NCBI GenBank assembly: GCA_052035955.1
Contig: JBPOHD010000049.1
Span: 1-50,130 of the forward strand
Direction of reading: 5' to 3'
Origin: JAEUNJ01 sp052035955
GTDB lineage: Bacteria > Pseudomonadota > Gammaproteobacteria > Burkholderiales > Rhodocyclaceae
Length of the DNA: 50,130 nucleotides
The notes beneath the pieces were generated by a model, which saw only the letters and a list, made by a program, of their open reading frames with translations, was not told the DNA's origin and did not search any database. Below are positions 32,458 to 40,895 of this stretch, one piece after another (within the stretch, counting starts at the first letter, position 1; each line of letters starts with the position of its first letter). The position numbers and the translations under genes were made by a program.

Positions 32458-34008
32458 TTGGACAGCAACGACGCTAACCATGACTTCGAAAAAGAAGTCG
32501 AACGTATCCTCGCGTGGCTCAAACCGCGCACAACCGGTGCTTTGGGTTACCCGGCAGAGGAATTGCTTCATCGGGTGATGCAGGCAATCGTAGGGGTGGC
32601 CTTGCCGAGCTACGCTTCCTTGATCCACCGGCGGTGTGCCGACGGAAGAGAGAAGGACACCGCATCGGGGGAGAAACTGCTCACAGGCAGGGCGACGATA
32701 GGACTGGGGATCGGGGAGGTTAGGATTCGACCCAGGCAAGCGCTGTTGAACATTGGCGAATTCCTGATCCATTGGGCGCTCAGCCTTGCATCTCTGATGC
32801 ATTGGTGGGGAAAGTCGGCCTCCAGCGATTCCGTTGTCCTGGTGTATGGCGTGGGCATCGAAAGCCTCTCCGAGAACAACAGCGACCACCGCTTCGTTCA
32901 ATATTGTCGGACGGGACCGATACGCCCTCTTTCGGATGGAAAACGCCTCATTGTCCAACTGGCCAAGGGACAGCAAGGCTCGTCAAGCCCAGCCTTCACG
33001 TACGCGAGGCATCCCTTGCTGCAGTTGTTCAACGAGACGCCGCTGCGTCCCCTGCGGCGGATCCAATTGACGGTCAGGCACCTGGGCGTCCTGATTCAGT
33101 ACCTTCTGCTCCCATTGAAGGCTCCCCATTTGCTGTTGCTCGGCAGGGATTTCGCCGAGGCGGTTATCGCACAGGAGTTGGACGATCGCCACCTCATCGA
33201 CGCCGTTGTCCTGAGTGCCGCGAACTATCCCAGGCAACCCATGTGGTTGCGGCAGCTCCGGAATGCGACGACCCACATGGTCTGGTATTCCCAGTCAGCC
33301 AAACCGATCGTGTACGTTGACGGCGGCTTGGCCTCGGACATGCCAAGTTTTCGATGGATTCGGGTGGATCGGCACTGGGTGTGGACAAGGGCATTCGCGA
33401 AATACCTTGAATCAATCCTTCCCGGTGCCAAAATCGAGGCCGTGGGTCCGATCGTGTGGTATCTGCCTGAGCCCGGGGAGACCCCGGAAGACGTCCTGTC
33501 GATCTCTATCATCGACGTCCCTCCTTGCAGCGACGCGGTCAGTCTCTCCAATGGCGTGTTCCCGAATTACCATCAACCTGAAAAGATGCGCGCGTTCGTA
33601 ACGGACACCCTCGCGCTCAGGGGAGAATTGGAAACCGAATTCGGCAGGCCGGTCGTATTTCGCCTGAAGACCAAGCGTGGCTACAGGTCCGGTTACGACC
33701 GGGACTACTTCGTCTTTCTTGACGAGTTGGCTGACTCGGGAGCGCTGTGCCTGGAGAACCATTCCAACAATCTGTTTTCCATGATTGCGGGCAGCCATCT
33801 TGTCGTCGTCTTCCCCTTTTCATCACCGGCGTACATCGCGGACTTTGTCGGGACACCCTGTGTGTACTACGATCCAACAAGTACGGTCGTCAGGAGTGAT
33901 TTTCGGGACGATCCTTCGCGGATCGACTTCGCCGCCACGCCGGACGAATTGCGCAAACTTGCAATTCGGGCGATTCGCGACCGTCTCGCACGGATCGATG
34001 GACCTTAG
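32458..34008 (+). CDS. Polysaccharide biosynthesis protein with PFTS-like motif
   Basis: A 516-residue protein from TTG 32458, which follows GGAAGAG by 6 bases; the frame is open to ATG 32284 (574 residues). The body has a membrane-associated stretch (LGVLIQYLLLPLKAPHLLLLG) and a C-terminal segment VVFPFSSPAYIADFVGTPCVYYDPTS. The latter fits a family I remember as polysaccharide biosynthesis PFTS-motif proteins, here with PFSS in place of PFTS. KTKRGYRSGYDRDYF resembles a phosphate-binding region of GT-B enzymes. Likely a cytoplasmic glycosyltransferase-like protein of surface glycan synthesis; donor and acceptor unknown. It is the last gene of the less GC-rich block. Confidence 0.7.
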   Translation: MDSNDANHDFEKEVERILAWLKPRTTGALGYPAEELLHRVMQAIVGVALPSYASLIHRRCADGREKDTASGEKLLTGRATIGLGIGEVRIRPRQALLNIGEFLIHWALSLASLMHWWGKSASSDSVVLVYGVGIESLSENNSDHRFVQYCRTGPIRPLSDGKRLIVQLAKGQQGSSSPAFTYARHPLLQLFNETPLRPLRRIQLTVRHLGVLIQYLLLPLKAPHLLLLGRDFAEAVIAQELDDRHLIDAVVLSAANYPRQPMWLRQLRNATTHMVWYSQSAKPIVYVDGGLASDMPSFRWIRVDRHWVWTRAFAKYLESILPGAKIEAVGPIVWYLPEPGETPEDVLSISIIDVPPCSDAVSLSNGVFPNYHQPEKMRAFVTDTLALRGELETEFGRPVVFRLKTKRGYRSGYDRDYFVFLDELADSGALCLENHSNNLFSMIAGSHLVVVFPFSSPAYIADFVGTPCVYYDPTSTVVRSDFRDDPSRIDFAATPDELRKLAIRAIRDRLARIDGP

Positions 34009-34161
34009 ATAAGACCATGATTGCCACGACCAGCCACGCATGTGCCCTGTCTTCCCTCGGGGCTCGGAACCCGAACGGGATGGCGGGCGAAAAGGAATCG
34101 GATATGAAATGTCGTGACAGCTCCCACGTCCGGCAATCGTAGAGCCGTCCGACGCAAACAC

Positions 34162-34803
34162 ATGCAAACGCGAGCATTTCCAGGCAAGTTTCTGCTGGAT
34201 GAGATCCGCGACTGGTGGGGCGCCCTGCTGGCCGCCATCCCCGGCCGCACGGGCCGCCTGCTGCGCCGCCTGTACTACCGGGCGGTCCTCGCCGCGGCCG
34301 GCCCCGTGCTGTCCATCGGTCGCCACGTTGAGGTCGCCTGTCCCGGCAACATCAGACTGGGCAACGAGATTTACCTGGTAGACGGCGTCGTGCTACGTGC
34401 CTGCGGCGGCGCTAGCCTGAGGATGGGCGATCGCGTTTCCATCAACGGCAATGCCCGCCTGATTGCCGATTTCGGTTCCATCACCATAGGCAGCGGCATC
34501 ATGATCGGCCCCAACGTCGTCATCCGGGCCAGCAACCACGGGACGGCGAGGACGGACCTGCCGATGTGGGAACAAGGCCAGACCGGCGGAACGATCAGCA
34601 TCGGCGATGACGTCTGGTTGGGCGCCAACGCCGTCGTCGTGGCCGGCGTCACCATCGGATCCCATGTCGTGGTGGGGGCCGGCGCCGTCGTGACGCGGGA
34701 CGTTCCCGATTTCGCGATCGTCGGCGGCGTTCCGGCCCGCGTCATCGGCGACCGGCGCCGGGGACGCGCACCGGGGGTGGCGGCGCCGGAACGGCCGGCA
34801 TGA
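34162..34803 (+). CDS. Left-handed beta-helix acyltransferase (hexapeptide-repeat, LPS/O-antigen acetyltransferase type)
   Basis: A 213-residue trimeric acyltransferase. Imperfect hexapeptide repeats run from about residue 65 to 195 (IRLGNEIYLVDGVVLRA, ITIGSGIMIGPNVVIRA, ISIGDDVWLGANAVVVAGV, IGSHVVVGAGAVVTRDV). The catalytic His is expected in the loop ASNHGTARTDLP, and the family terminal IVGGVPARVIGDR is present. Start ATG 34162 was preferred over GTG 34114. Its stop overlaps the next start (ATGA), so it forms a pair with the membrane acyltransferase; both probably acetylate surface sugars. Base composition here is again GC-rich. Confidence 0.9.
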   Translation: MQTRAFPGKFLLDEIRDWWGALLAAIPGRTGRLLRRLYYRAVLAAAGPVLSIGRHVEVACPGNIRLGNEIYLVDGVVLRACGGASLRMGDRVSINGNARLIADFGSITIGSGIMIGPNVVIRASNHGTARTDLPMWEQGQTGGTISIGDDVWLGANAVVVAGVTIGSHVVVGAGAVVTRDVPDFAIVGGVPARVIGDRRRGRAPGVAAPERPA

Positions 34804-35933
34804 GCCGGGGGTTCATCGGGCCCCTGGAATCGCTGCGCGGCGTGGCGGCCTGCATGGTCGCCGTCTATCACTCTTTCGCCGTATTCCAGATCGACGGGGC
34901 GACGCGCTTGTGGGCCCTGCCATTGCAGGACGTCGACAGCCCGGAACAGTGGATTGCCAGGCTTGCCACGGCGATCGGCAACGGGGGCGTCGCTGTGACG
35001 ATCTTCTTCGTCCTGAGCGGCGTCGTGCTCGGCTTGTCACTCGACCAGGCGCGGGGGCATTGGTTGAAGCAATACGGTGCCTTCCTGGTCAAACGGGGCT
35101 TCCGGATCTATCCGGCGCACATCCTCACGACCCTGGTCGTCATCGCCGCGCTTTCGCTCGGCGTCCAGTTCCAGGAAGTGCAGGCGACGACGCCCTGGTT
35201 CCGCAAGTGGTACGAGCAACCGGTGGATTTGCGCCTGGTGGCGACGAACATCCTGCTGGTCAATACCTACCTGAACCCCGTCACCTGGACCTTGATGGTG
35301 GAACTGGTCGTCGCCCTCTTCTTTCCCGCGATGTACCTCGTGTCGCGCCGGTCGGGGCCGTGGCTCAACGGGCTCGCGCTGGGCGCGTTGTTCATCCTGC
35401 CGATCCTCAAGCCGGGCGGGGTGATCCTTCCCCAACTGTGCAAGTTCTACGTCGGCCTGCTCATCCCGCTGTATGGCGGAGCGCTCCTGTCGCGACTGGA
35501 GGGCAGGCCCGCGCAGACCGCCTATTGGCTGGCCGCCGTCCTCCTGATGCCCGCCGAGCGGGCCTTCGGGATTTCCGCCACGGCGGGTTTGATGGAGGTG
35601 ACGGGCGCCGCGATGGTCATCGGCGGACTCCTCTTCGTGCGCTCTTCCCACCTCTGGGAGCACCATTGGCTGCGCACAATGGGCCGGCAGAGCTACAGCT
35701 TCTATCTGTGGCACTTTCCCGCGATGTACCTGATGGCCCGCCTGTGGGCCACCGCCGTCCCGGACCGCACGACCAGCGACCACGCGCTGCTGGTGTCGGC
35801 GCTGCTCTGCCTGTGTTCCGTCGTGGTCGCCAACCTGCTGGCCTGGCTCACCTTCCGCACCCTGGAGGCGCCGTTCGTCCGCCACGGCAAGCAGGTGGCC
35901 GCCTTCCTGTTCCCCGGCGACGCCCATCGGTGA
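34800..35933 (+). CDS. Integral-membrane acyltransferase, family 3 (OafA/NodX type)
   Basis: A 377-residue protein with about ten hydrophobic helices. The N-terminal ESLRGVAACMVAVYHSF holds the family R and catalytic His, and FFVLSGVVLGL with FLVKRGFRIYPAH carries the conserved RxxR-like and P motifs. The C-terminal SYSFYLWHFPAMYL is also typical. Members move acetyl or other acyl groups across the inner membrane onto O-antigen or exopolysaccharide. It overlaps the preceding gene by 4 bases and ends 35 bases before the convergent kdsB-like gene. Confidence 0.93.
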   Translation: MSRGFIGPLESLRGVAACMVAVYHSFAVFQIDGATRLWALPLQDVDSPEQWIARLATAIGNGGVAVTIFFVLSGVVLGLSLDQARGHWLKQYGAFLVKRGFRIYPAHILTTLVVIAALSLGVQFQEVQATTPWFRKWYEQPVDLRLVATNILLVNTYLNPVTWTLMVELVVALFFPAMYLVSRRSGPWLNGLALGALFILPILKPGGVILPQLCKFYVGLLIPLYGGALLSRLEGRPAQTAYWLAAVLLMPAERAFGISATAGLMEVTGAAMVIGGLLFVRSSHLWEHHWLRTMGRQSYSFYLWHFPAMYLMARLWATAVPDRTTSDHALLVSALLCLCSVVVANLLAWLTFRTLEAPFVRHGKQVAAFLFPGDAHR

Positions 35934-35941
35934 GAGGGCGA

Positions 35942-35963
35942 CGCCGGGCGCGAGGACCCGGCG
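35942..35963. terminator. Hairpin between convergent genes, possible bidirectional terminator
   Basis: CGCCGGG (35942-35948) and CCCGGCG (35957-35963) pair perfectly around an 8-base loop in the 35-base gap between two converging genes. There is no T-tract on either side, so termination strength is uncertain. Confidence 0.5.
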
Positions 35964-35968
35964 GAAGG

Positions 35969-36739
35969 CTAGGCGGAGTAGCGTGCCATCAGGTCGTCGC
36001 CGCGCATCAATTCGACGACGCATTCCAGGTCGGCCGCCGTATCGACGCTGGCCGTCCTGGCCTGCGTCATCACCATGCGCACCTTCTCGCCGTGCTCCAG
36101 GATGCGCATCATGTCCACCGACTCGATCACCTCCAGGGGCGTCGGCGGCAGGGAATTGAAACGCAGCAGGTAGTCGCGGCGGAAGGGAATGATGCAGACC
36201 TGCTTGAGCATGGGCACCGTGGTCACGCCTTTCCTTCGCGACGGTACCGGCTCGCGGGAAAAATAGAGCGCATCTCCCTTCAGGTCCACCACCACCTTGA
36301 CCTCGTTGGGGTCCTCGAAATCCTCGATGGTCTCGATGTCGGCCATCAGGTTCACCACGTTGATGGCCGGGTCGGCCAGCATGGGGGCCATGGCCTGGTC
36401 GATCATCTCCGGCCGCGTCATGGGCTCGTCGCCCTGGATCATGACCAGGATGTCGGTGCGCCGGCCGCTGGCCGCCTCGATCTTCAGCATGGCCTCGGCG
36501 CAGCGGTCGGTGGCCCGCTCGTGGGTGTCGGCGGTCATGATGCAGGGCGCCCCGATGCTCTCCGCGTAGGCCCGCACCTCCTCGTCGCAGGTGGCGATGT
36601 AGACCTCGGCCAGGGTGCGGCTCATCTTGCAGCGATGCCAGCAATGTCCCACCATCGGGATGCCGTGGATCTTCGCCAGGGGCTTGCCGGGATAGCGGCT
36701 GGAGGCCATGCGGGCCGGGATGATGCCGATTGCGTGCAT
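35969..36739 (-). CDS. KdsB-like CMP-ulosonate cytidylyltransferase
   Basis: A 256-residue enzyme of the 3-deoxy-manno-octulosonate cytidylyltransferase family. The CTP-binding loop IGIIPARMASSRYPGKPLA, the VMIQGDEPM metal site, and ALYFSREPVPSRRKG are all present. It differs from housekeeping KdsB in ATDRCAEAMLKIE, where KdsB normally reads GTDRLAE. Its gene is paired with an aldolase gene 25 bases upstream on the same strand and set in a surface-glycan cluster, so it may activate Kdo or a related ulosonic acid made locally. A second, standard kdsB elsewhere in the genome would support this. Confidence 0.85.
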   Translation of the reverse strand: MHAIGIIPARMASSRYPGKPLAKIHGIPMVGHCWHRCKMSRTLAEVYIATCDEEVRAYAESIGAPCIMTADTHERATDRCAEAMLKIEAASGRRTDILVMIQGDEPMTRPEMIDQAMAPMLADPAINVVNLMADIETIEDFEDPNEVKVVVDLKGDALYFSREPVPSRRKGVTTVPMLKQVCIIPFRRDYLLRFNSLPPTPLEVIESVDMMRILEHGEKVRMVMTQARTASVDTAADLECVVELMRGDDLMARYSA

Positions 36740-36764
36740 AGGGGTCGTCCTGGATTCCGGGAGT

Positions 36765-37538
36765 TCAGGGAAGGGCGCGGCGGCACTCGGCCAGGCCGCT
36801 GCGGCAGGCCACGTCGAGCATGCGGGTGTCTAGGCTGTAGGCGAGGAAGCGGAAGCCGTCGGCGACGAAGGCCGCCACCTTCTCCGGCGTCGGTTCCACC
36901 ACGTGCATGCCGCCCGACTTGCCCATGGCGGCGGAAACGCTGCGGATGCGGGTGATGGCCGCCACCACGTCGGGATGGTCGAACTGGCCGGGGATGCCCA
37001 TGGAAGCAGACAGGTCGTAGGGACCGATGATGAAACCGTCCACCCCCGGCGTGGCGAGGATGGCCTCCAGGTCGCGTACGGCGTCGATGTGCTCGATCTG
37101 CACGATGACCACGGCCTCCTCTGCCAGCCAGCGGCGGTAGTCTTCGAAGGATGTGCCGTAGCCCTGGGCGCGGGCCAGGCCGACACCCCGGTTGCCGCGC
37201 GGCGGGTACTGGACGGCGGCAACGGCCCGCTCGGCATCGGCGCGGGAATTGACCATGGGAACGATGACGCCGTGGGCGCCGGCATCCATCACCCGCTTGA
37301 TCAGGTTGGCGTCGTTGCTGGTCAGCCGCACAAGGGGTGCGGCCCCGCACAGGCCGATGACGCGGATCAGTTCCTCGGCCTCGCGGATGGTAATGACGCT
37401 GTGCTCCAGGTCCACGACGAGGAAGTCGAAGCCGGCCCGCGCCATGATTTCGGAGATGGCCGGATGGGCGAGGGTGATCCAGGAACCGAGTGCCAGTTCC
37501 AGGTCGGCCAGTTTGCGTTTCAGGGCGGGGATGGCCAC
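36765..37538 (-). CDS. HpcH/HpaI-family pyruvate-dependent aldolase
   Basis: A 257-residue TIM-barrel class II aldolase. Motifs: LGSWITLAHPAISEIMARAGFD, the VVDLEHS segment, PLVRLTSND with the catalytic Arg, IVQIEHIDAVRDLEAIL with the metal-binding Glu, and GVDGFIIGPYDLSASMG with the metal Asp. Members cleave or form 4-hydroxy-2-keto acids from pyruvate and an aldehyde. I chose GTG 37538; the frame is open to TTG 37583, which leaves less room for the promoter. Next to a KdsB-like CMP-transferase it could build a 3-deoxy-2-ulosonic acid (inference). Confidence 0.88.
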   Translation of the reverse strand: MAIPALKRKLADLELALGSWITLAHPAISEIMARAGFDFLVVDLEHSVITIREAEELIRVIGLCGAAPLVRLTSNDANLIKRVMDAGAHGVIVPMVNSRADAERAVAAVQYPPRGNRGVGLARAQGYGTSFEDYRRWLAEEAVVIVQIEHIDAVRDLEAILATPGVDGFIIGPYDLSASMGIPGQFDHPDVVAAITRIRSVSAAMGKSGGMHVVEPTPEKVAAFVADGFRFLAYSLDTRMLDVACRSGLAECRRALP

Positions 37539-37571
37539 GTTCGCTCGGGAGAATGCGTGAAGAAGCCCGGG

Positions 37572-37618
37572 ATTGTAGGCCAAAGGGGGGGCCCGGAAAC
37601 GGGGGCGGCGGGTAAAAT
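37572..37618. promoter_or_regulatory. Probable divergent promoters between aldolase and lactonase genes
   Basis: In the 110-base divergent gap a minus-strand -10 TACAAT (complement of 37572-37577) lies 34 bases from the aldolase GTG, and a plus-strand TAAAAT (37613-37618) lies 31 bases from the lactonase TTG. The -35 regions are poor on both sides. Confidence 0.35.
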
Positions 37619-37648
37619 GCCCGTTTCGCCGAGCACGGACGCGAGCCC

Positions 37649-38350
37649 TTGCCCTCTCCCCGCTGGCATTCCTGCACCACCGTCGCGGAGCTGCGCCGGC
37701 AGGCCGTGGAGCGCATCCGCGCCGCCGCCGCGGCGGCCATCGGCGGTCGGGGCGCCTTTCACGTGGTGCTGGCCGGCGGCGAGACGCCGCGGGCGGTATA
37801 CGAGGCGCTGGCCGAACAGGGGAGCGAATGGGGGAAATGGTGGGTCTGGTTCGGCGACGAACGCTGCCTGCCGGCGGACGACCCGGCGCGCAACAGCGAG
37901 ATGGCGCGGGCCAGCCTGCTCGGCCGGGTGGGCATCCCGCCGGCCCAGGTGAGGGTGATTCCCGGCGAACTGGGGCCGCGCGCCGCCGCCGCCGGCTATG
38001 GTCGCCAGCTGGACGGGGCGCCGGAGTTCGACCTGGTGCTGCTGGGCCTGGGCGAGGATGCCCATACGGCGAGCCTGTTTCCGGGTGCCGACTGGGGCGA
38101 ATCGCCGGCGGCCCCGGCGGCCCTCGCCGTCGAGGCGGCGCCGAAGCCGCCGGCCGGCCGGGTCAGCCTGGCGGCCTGGCGCCTGAGCCGCACGCGGGCC
38201 GCGCTCTTCCTGGTGGCCGGCGCCGGCAAGCGGGCGGCGCTGCGGGCCTGGCGGAACGGCGAACGCGTGCCGGCAGCGGCGATCCGGCCGCCGGCGGGAG
38301 CCGACGTGCTGGTCGAACAATGCTGTCTTGAACGAATGGGGCAACCTTGA
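37649..38350 (+). CDS. pgl: 6-phosphogluconolactonase-family protein
   Basis: A 233-residue protein of the Pgl/NagB-like fold. LAGGETPRAVYEAL, WVWFGDERCLPADDPARNSEMAR and FDLVLLGLGEDAHTASLFPG are the family signatures, so hydrolysis of a sugar-phosphate lactone is expected. The start is TTG 37649, the first possible in this frame after the promoter-like TAAAAT. No glucose-6-phosphate dehydrogenase or other pentose-phosphate gene is adjacent. It overlaps the hydroxyacid dehydrogenase by 4 bases (TTGA), so it may serve the glycan pathway rather than, or as well as, central metabolism. Confidence 0.88.
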   Translation: MPSPRWHSCTTVAELRRQAVERIRAAAAAAIGGRGAFHVVLAGGETPRAVYEALAEQGSEWGKWWVWFGDERCLPADDPARNSEMARASLLGRVGIPPAQVRVIPGELGPRAAAAGYGRQLDGAPEFDLVLLGLGEDAHTASLFPGADWGESPAAPAALAVEAAPKPPAGRVSLAAWRLSRTRAALFLVAGAGKRAALRAWRNGERVPAAAIRPPAGADVLVEQCCLERMGQP

Positions 38351-39276
38351 AGAAGATCCTGATCACCACCTCCTCCTTCGACCGCGCCGGCCAGCCCGGC
38401 CTGGCCGCCCTGGCGGCCGCCGGTTATTCCATAGTGATGAATCCCCACGGCCGCAAGCTCAGCGAAGACGAGGCGGCCGGCCTGCTCGACGGTGATGTCG
38501 TCGGCATGGTGGCCGGCACCGAGCCCCTGACGCGTCGGGTGCTGGCCGGTGCCACGGGCCTGAAGGTGGTTTCCCGCTGCGGCATCGGCCTGGACAGCGT
38601 GGACCTGGCCGCCGCCGGCGACCTGGGCATCCGCGTGCTGAACACCCCGGATGCCCCCAGCCTGGCCGTGGCGGAACTGGCCCTCGGCATGATCCTCAAC
38701 GCCCTGCGCCGCATCGGCGAGGCCGACCGGCGCCTGCGGCGCGGCGAATGGAAGGCCCTGATGGGCGGCCTGCTGGCCTGCCGCACGGTCGGCATCGTCG
38801 GTTACGGTCGCATCGGCCGCCGCGTGGCACGGCTGGCCCAGGCTTTCGGCGCCCGTATCCTGGCCCACGACGCGCAGCCCTTCGCGCCCGACGGCGTTGC
38901 CGAGGCGCGCGACATCGACAGCCTGCTGGCGGAGGCCGACGTGGTTTCCCTGCACCTGCCGAGCGTGGCCGGCGGCCCCTTCATGGACGCGGCCCGCATC
39001 GCCGCCATGAAGCCCGGCGCCATCCTGGTGAACACGGCCCGCGGCGGCCTCATCGACGAGGCGGCCCTGGCCGCCGCCCTGCAGGACGGGCGCCTGGCCG
39101 GTGCCGCCCTCGACACCTATGCGAAGGAGCCCTATGCCGGTCCCCTGGCCGGCATGGAGACGGCGGTCCTCACCGCCCACATGGGTTCCTATGCCAGCGA
39201 GGCGCGCAGCATCATGGAACGGGAGGCGGTAGAGAACCTGCTCAAGGGCATGGCCGAGGCGGGGCTGCCGACATGA
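38347..39276 (+). CDS. D-isomer-specific 2-hydroxyacid dehydrogenase (phosphoglycerate dehydrogenase-like)
   Basis: A 309-residue NAD-dependent enzyme. It has the Rossmann loop GIVGYGRIGRRVARLAQ, the catalytic Arg in VNTARGGLIDEAAL, the Glu in YAKEPYAGP and the His in LTAHMGSYASEAR, a complete active site. It is shorter than biosynthetic SerA and lacks the ACT domain. Start TTG 38347 overlaps the preceding stop (TTGA). In this operon it could reduce or oxidise a 2-keto/2-hydroxy acid of the aldolase pathway; substrate unknown. Confidence 0.92.
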   Translation: MKKILITTSSFDRAGQPGLAALAAAGYSIVMNPHGRKLSEDEAAGLLDGDVVGMVAGTEPLTRRVLAGATGLKVVSRCGIGLDSVDLAAAGDLGIRVLNTPDAPSLAVAELALGMILNALRRIGEADRRLRRGEWKALMGGLLACRTVGIVGYGRIGRRVARLAQAFGARILAHDAQPFAPDGVAEARDIDSLLAEADVVSLHLPSVAGGPFMDAARIAAMKPGAILVNTARGGLIDEAALAAALQDGRLAGAALDTYAKEPYAGPLAGMETAVLTAHMGSYASEARSIMEREAVENLLKGMAEAGLPT

Positions 39277-40217
39277 CGGCGCAGCGCGGCACCGCCGTCG
39301 TCTATGGCGGCAGCGGCTTCCTCGGCAGCCACGTGGCCGACGCCCTGACGGATGCCGGCTACGGCGTGCGCATCTTCGACCGCATGCCTTCGCCCTACCT
39401 GCGCGACAGCCAGCAGATGGTGGTCGGCGACCTGCTGGACGCCGACGCGGTGGCCGCCGCTGCCGCCGACTGCGACTTCGTCTACAACTTTGCCGGCATC
39501 GCAGACATCGACGAGGCCAAGGACCGGCCCCTGGACACGGCCAATGTGAACGTGGTCGGAAATCTGAACGCCCTCGAGGCGGCGCGCCTGGCCGGCGCCC
39601 GGCGCTTCGTCTTCGCCAGTACCGTCTATGTCTATTCCGAGGCGGGTTCCTTCTACCGCGCCAGCAAGCAGTCGGCCGAGCGCTTCGTGGAGGCCTACTA
39701 CGAGCGCTACGGCCTGGCCTTCTCCATCCTGCGCTACGGCTCCCTCTACGGCCGGCGGGCCGACGAGCGCAACGGCATCTACCGGCTGCTGCGGCAGGCC
39801 CTGGAAAAACGGCAGATCACCTACGCCGGCAGCCCCGACGCGATGCGCGAGTACATCCACGTCGGCGATGCGGCCCGCCTCAGCGTGCGCATCCTCGACG
39901 AGGCGTTCACCAACCGGCACCTGATCCTGACCGGGCCGGAGCGCATGCCGGTCGGCAACCTGATGCGCATGGTCTCCGAGATGATCCCCGGCGGCGTCGC
40001 CCTGTCCTTCGGCAACAAGCAGGACGAGGGCCATTACGTGATGACGCCCTATGCCTTCCATCCCAAGGTCGGCCACAAGCTGGTCTCCAACGACCATGTG
40101 GACCTGGGCCAGGGACTGCTGGACTGCCTGGCGGAGATGCACGAGCGGGGCAACCGGGATGCCCATGCCCACGCCGAGGGCGACTGGCTGGTCGCCGACG
40201 AGGCGTCGAAGCTCTGA
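39273..40217 (+). CDS. NAD-dependent epimerase/dehydratase (extended SDR)
   Basis: A 314-residue sugar-nucleotide SDR. Cofactor loop VVYGGSGFLGSHVADAL, Ser/Thr in FASTVYVYSEAG and catalytic Tyr-x-x-x-Lys in YRASKQSAERFVEAYY. The nucleotide-binding region YGSLYGRRADERNGIYRL and DAMREYIHVGDAARL are typical. The YVYS-to-YRASK distance is short, as in UDP-glucuronate decarboxylase-like and related epimerases. It overlaps the upstream stop by 4 bases and leads into the HAD gene 2 bases later. Confidence 0.92.
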   Translation: MTAQRGTAVVYGGSGFLGSHVADALTDAGYGVRIFDRMPSPYLRDSQQMVVGDLLDADAVAAAAADCDFVYNFAGIADIDEAKDRPLDTANVNVVGNLNALEAARLAGARRFVFASTVYVYSEAGSFYRASKQSAERFVEAYYERYGLAFSILRYGSLYGRRADERNGIYRLLRQALEKRQITYAGSPDAMREYIHVGDAARLSVRILDEAFTNRHLILTGPERMPVGNLMRMVSEMIPGGVALSFGNKQDEGHYVMTPYAFHPKVGHKLVSNDHVDLGQGLLDCLAEMHERGNRDAHAHAEGDWLVADEASKL

Positions 40218-40219
40218 GC

Positions 40220-40888
40220 ATGGCGGCCTGGGACCTGCTCGTCTTCGACTTCGACGGCGTCCTCGTCGATTCCGTGGACGTCAAGACTCAGGCCTTCGCC
40301 GCCCTTTACCGCGAGTACGGCCCGGCCGTCGTCGACCGGGTGGTCGCCTGGCACCTGGCCCACGGGGGGGTCTCGCGGTACGAGAAGTTCCGCCACTTCC
40401 ACCGGGAGTTCCTCGGCCGCCCGCTGGGCGAAGAGGAGGCGTCGCAGCTGGCCGACCGGTTTTCCGACCTGGTCGAGGAGGCGGTCATCGCCGCCCCATG
40501 GCTGCCGGGCGCCCGGGAATTCCTCGAAGGGCATGGCGGGCGATTCCCCTTGGGCGTGGCCTCGGGGACGCCGGAGGAGGAGCTCCTGCGGATCATGGAC
40601 CGGCGGGGCATGAGGGCCTATTTCTCCCGTGTCGGCGGCGCCCCGCGCCAGAAGGGCGAAATCATTTCGTCCTTCCTCGCCGCGTTCTCCGCCGACCCCT
40701 CACGCACCCTGATGATCGGCGACGCGGGCACCGATCTCGAGGGCGCCCGCCAGGCCGGCGTCCGTTTCCTCGGCATCGCGCCCCTCGATGCGAACCCCTT
40801 CCCCGCCGGCGTGCCCGTGCTGCCGGACCTGAGCGGACTGGCCGGGCTGCTCGCCGGCGAAGCGCTGCTCGTGCCCTCGACGCGATAG
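40220..40888 (+). CDS. HAD-superfamily phosphatase
   Basis: A 222-residue haloacid dehalogenase-type hydrolase with a helical cap (subfamily IA, phosphoglycolate phosphatase-like). Motif I is LLVFDFDGVLVDS with nucleophile Asp and general acid Asp, motif II the Ser/Thr in LGVASGTPEEEL, motif III the Lys in PRQKGEI and motif IV MIGDAGTDLEGARQAG. All catalytic residues are present. Beside a KdsB-like transferase and an aldolase it could play the part that KdsC plays for Kdo 8-phosphate, although KdsC itself lacks the cap domain. Substrate is inference. Confidence 0.92.
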   Translation: MAAWDLLVFDFDGVLVDSVDVKTQAFAALYREYGPAVVDRVVAWHLAHGGVSRYEKFRHFHREFLGRPLGEEEASQLADRFSDLVEEAVIAAPWLPGAREFLEGHGGRFPLGVASGTPEEELLRIMDRRGMRAYFSRVGGAPRQKGEIISSFLAAFSADPSRTLMIGDAGTDLEGARQAGVRFLGIAPLDANPFPAGVPVLPDLSGLAGLLAGEALLVPSTR

Positions 40889-40895
40889 GACGCCC

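Noticed and set aside
34910..36955. Plus-strand open frame of 681 codons across the acyltransferase and the kdsB-like gene
   Set aside because: It runs in the wrong frame through one gene and antisense through another; composition is Arg/Gly/Pro-rich throughout.
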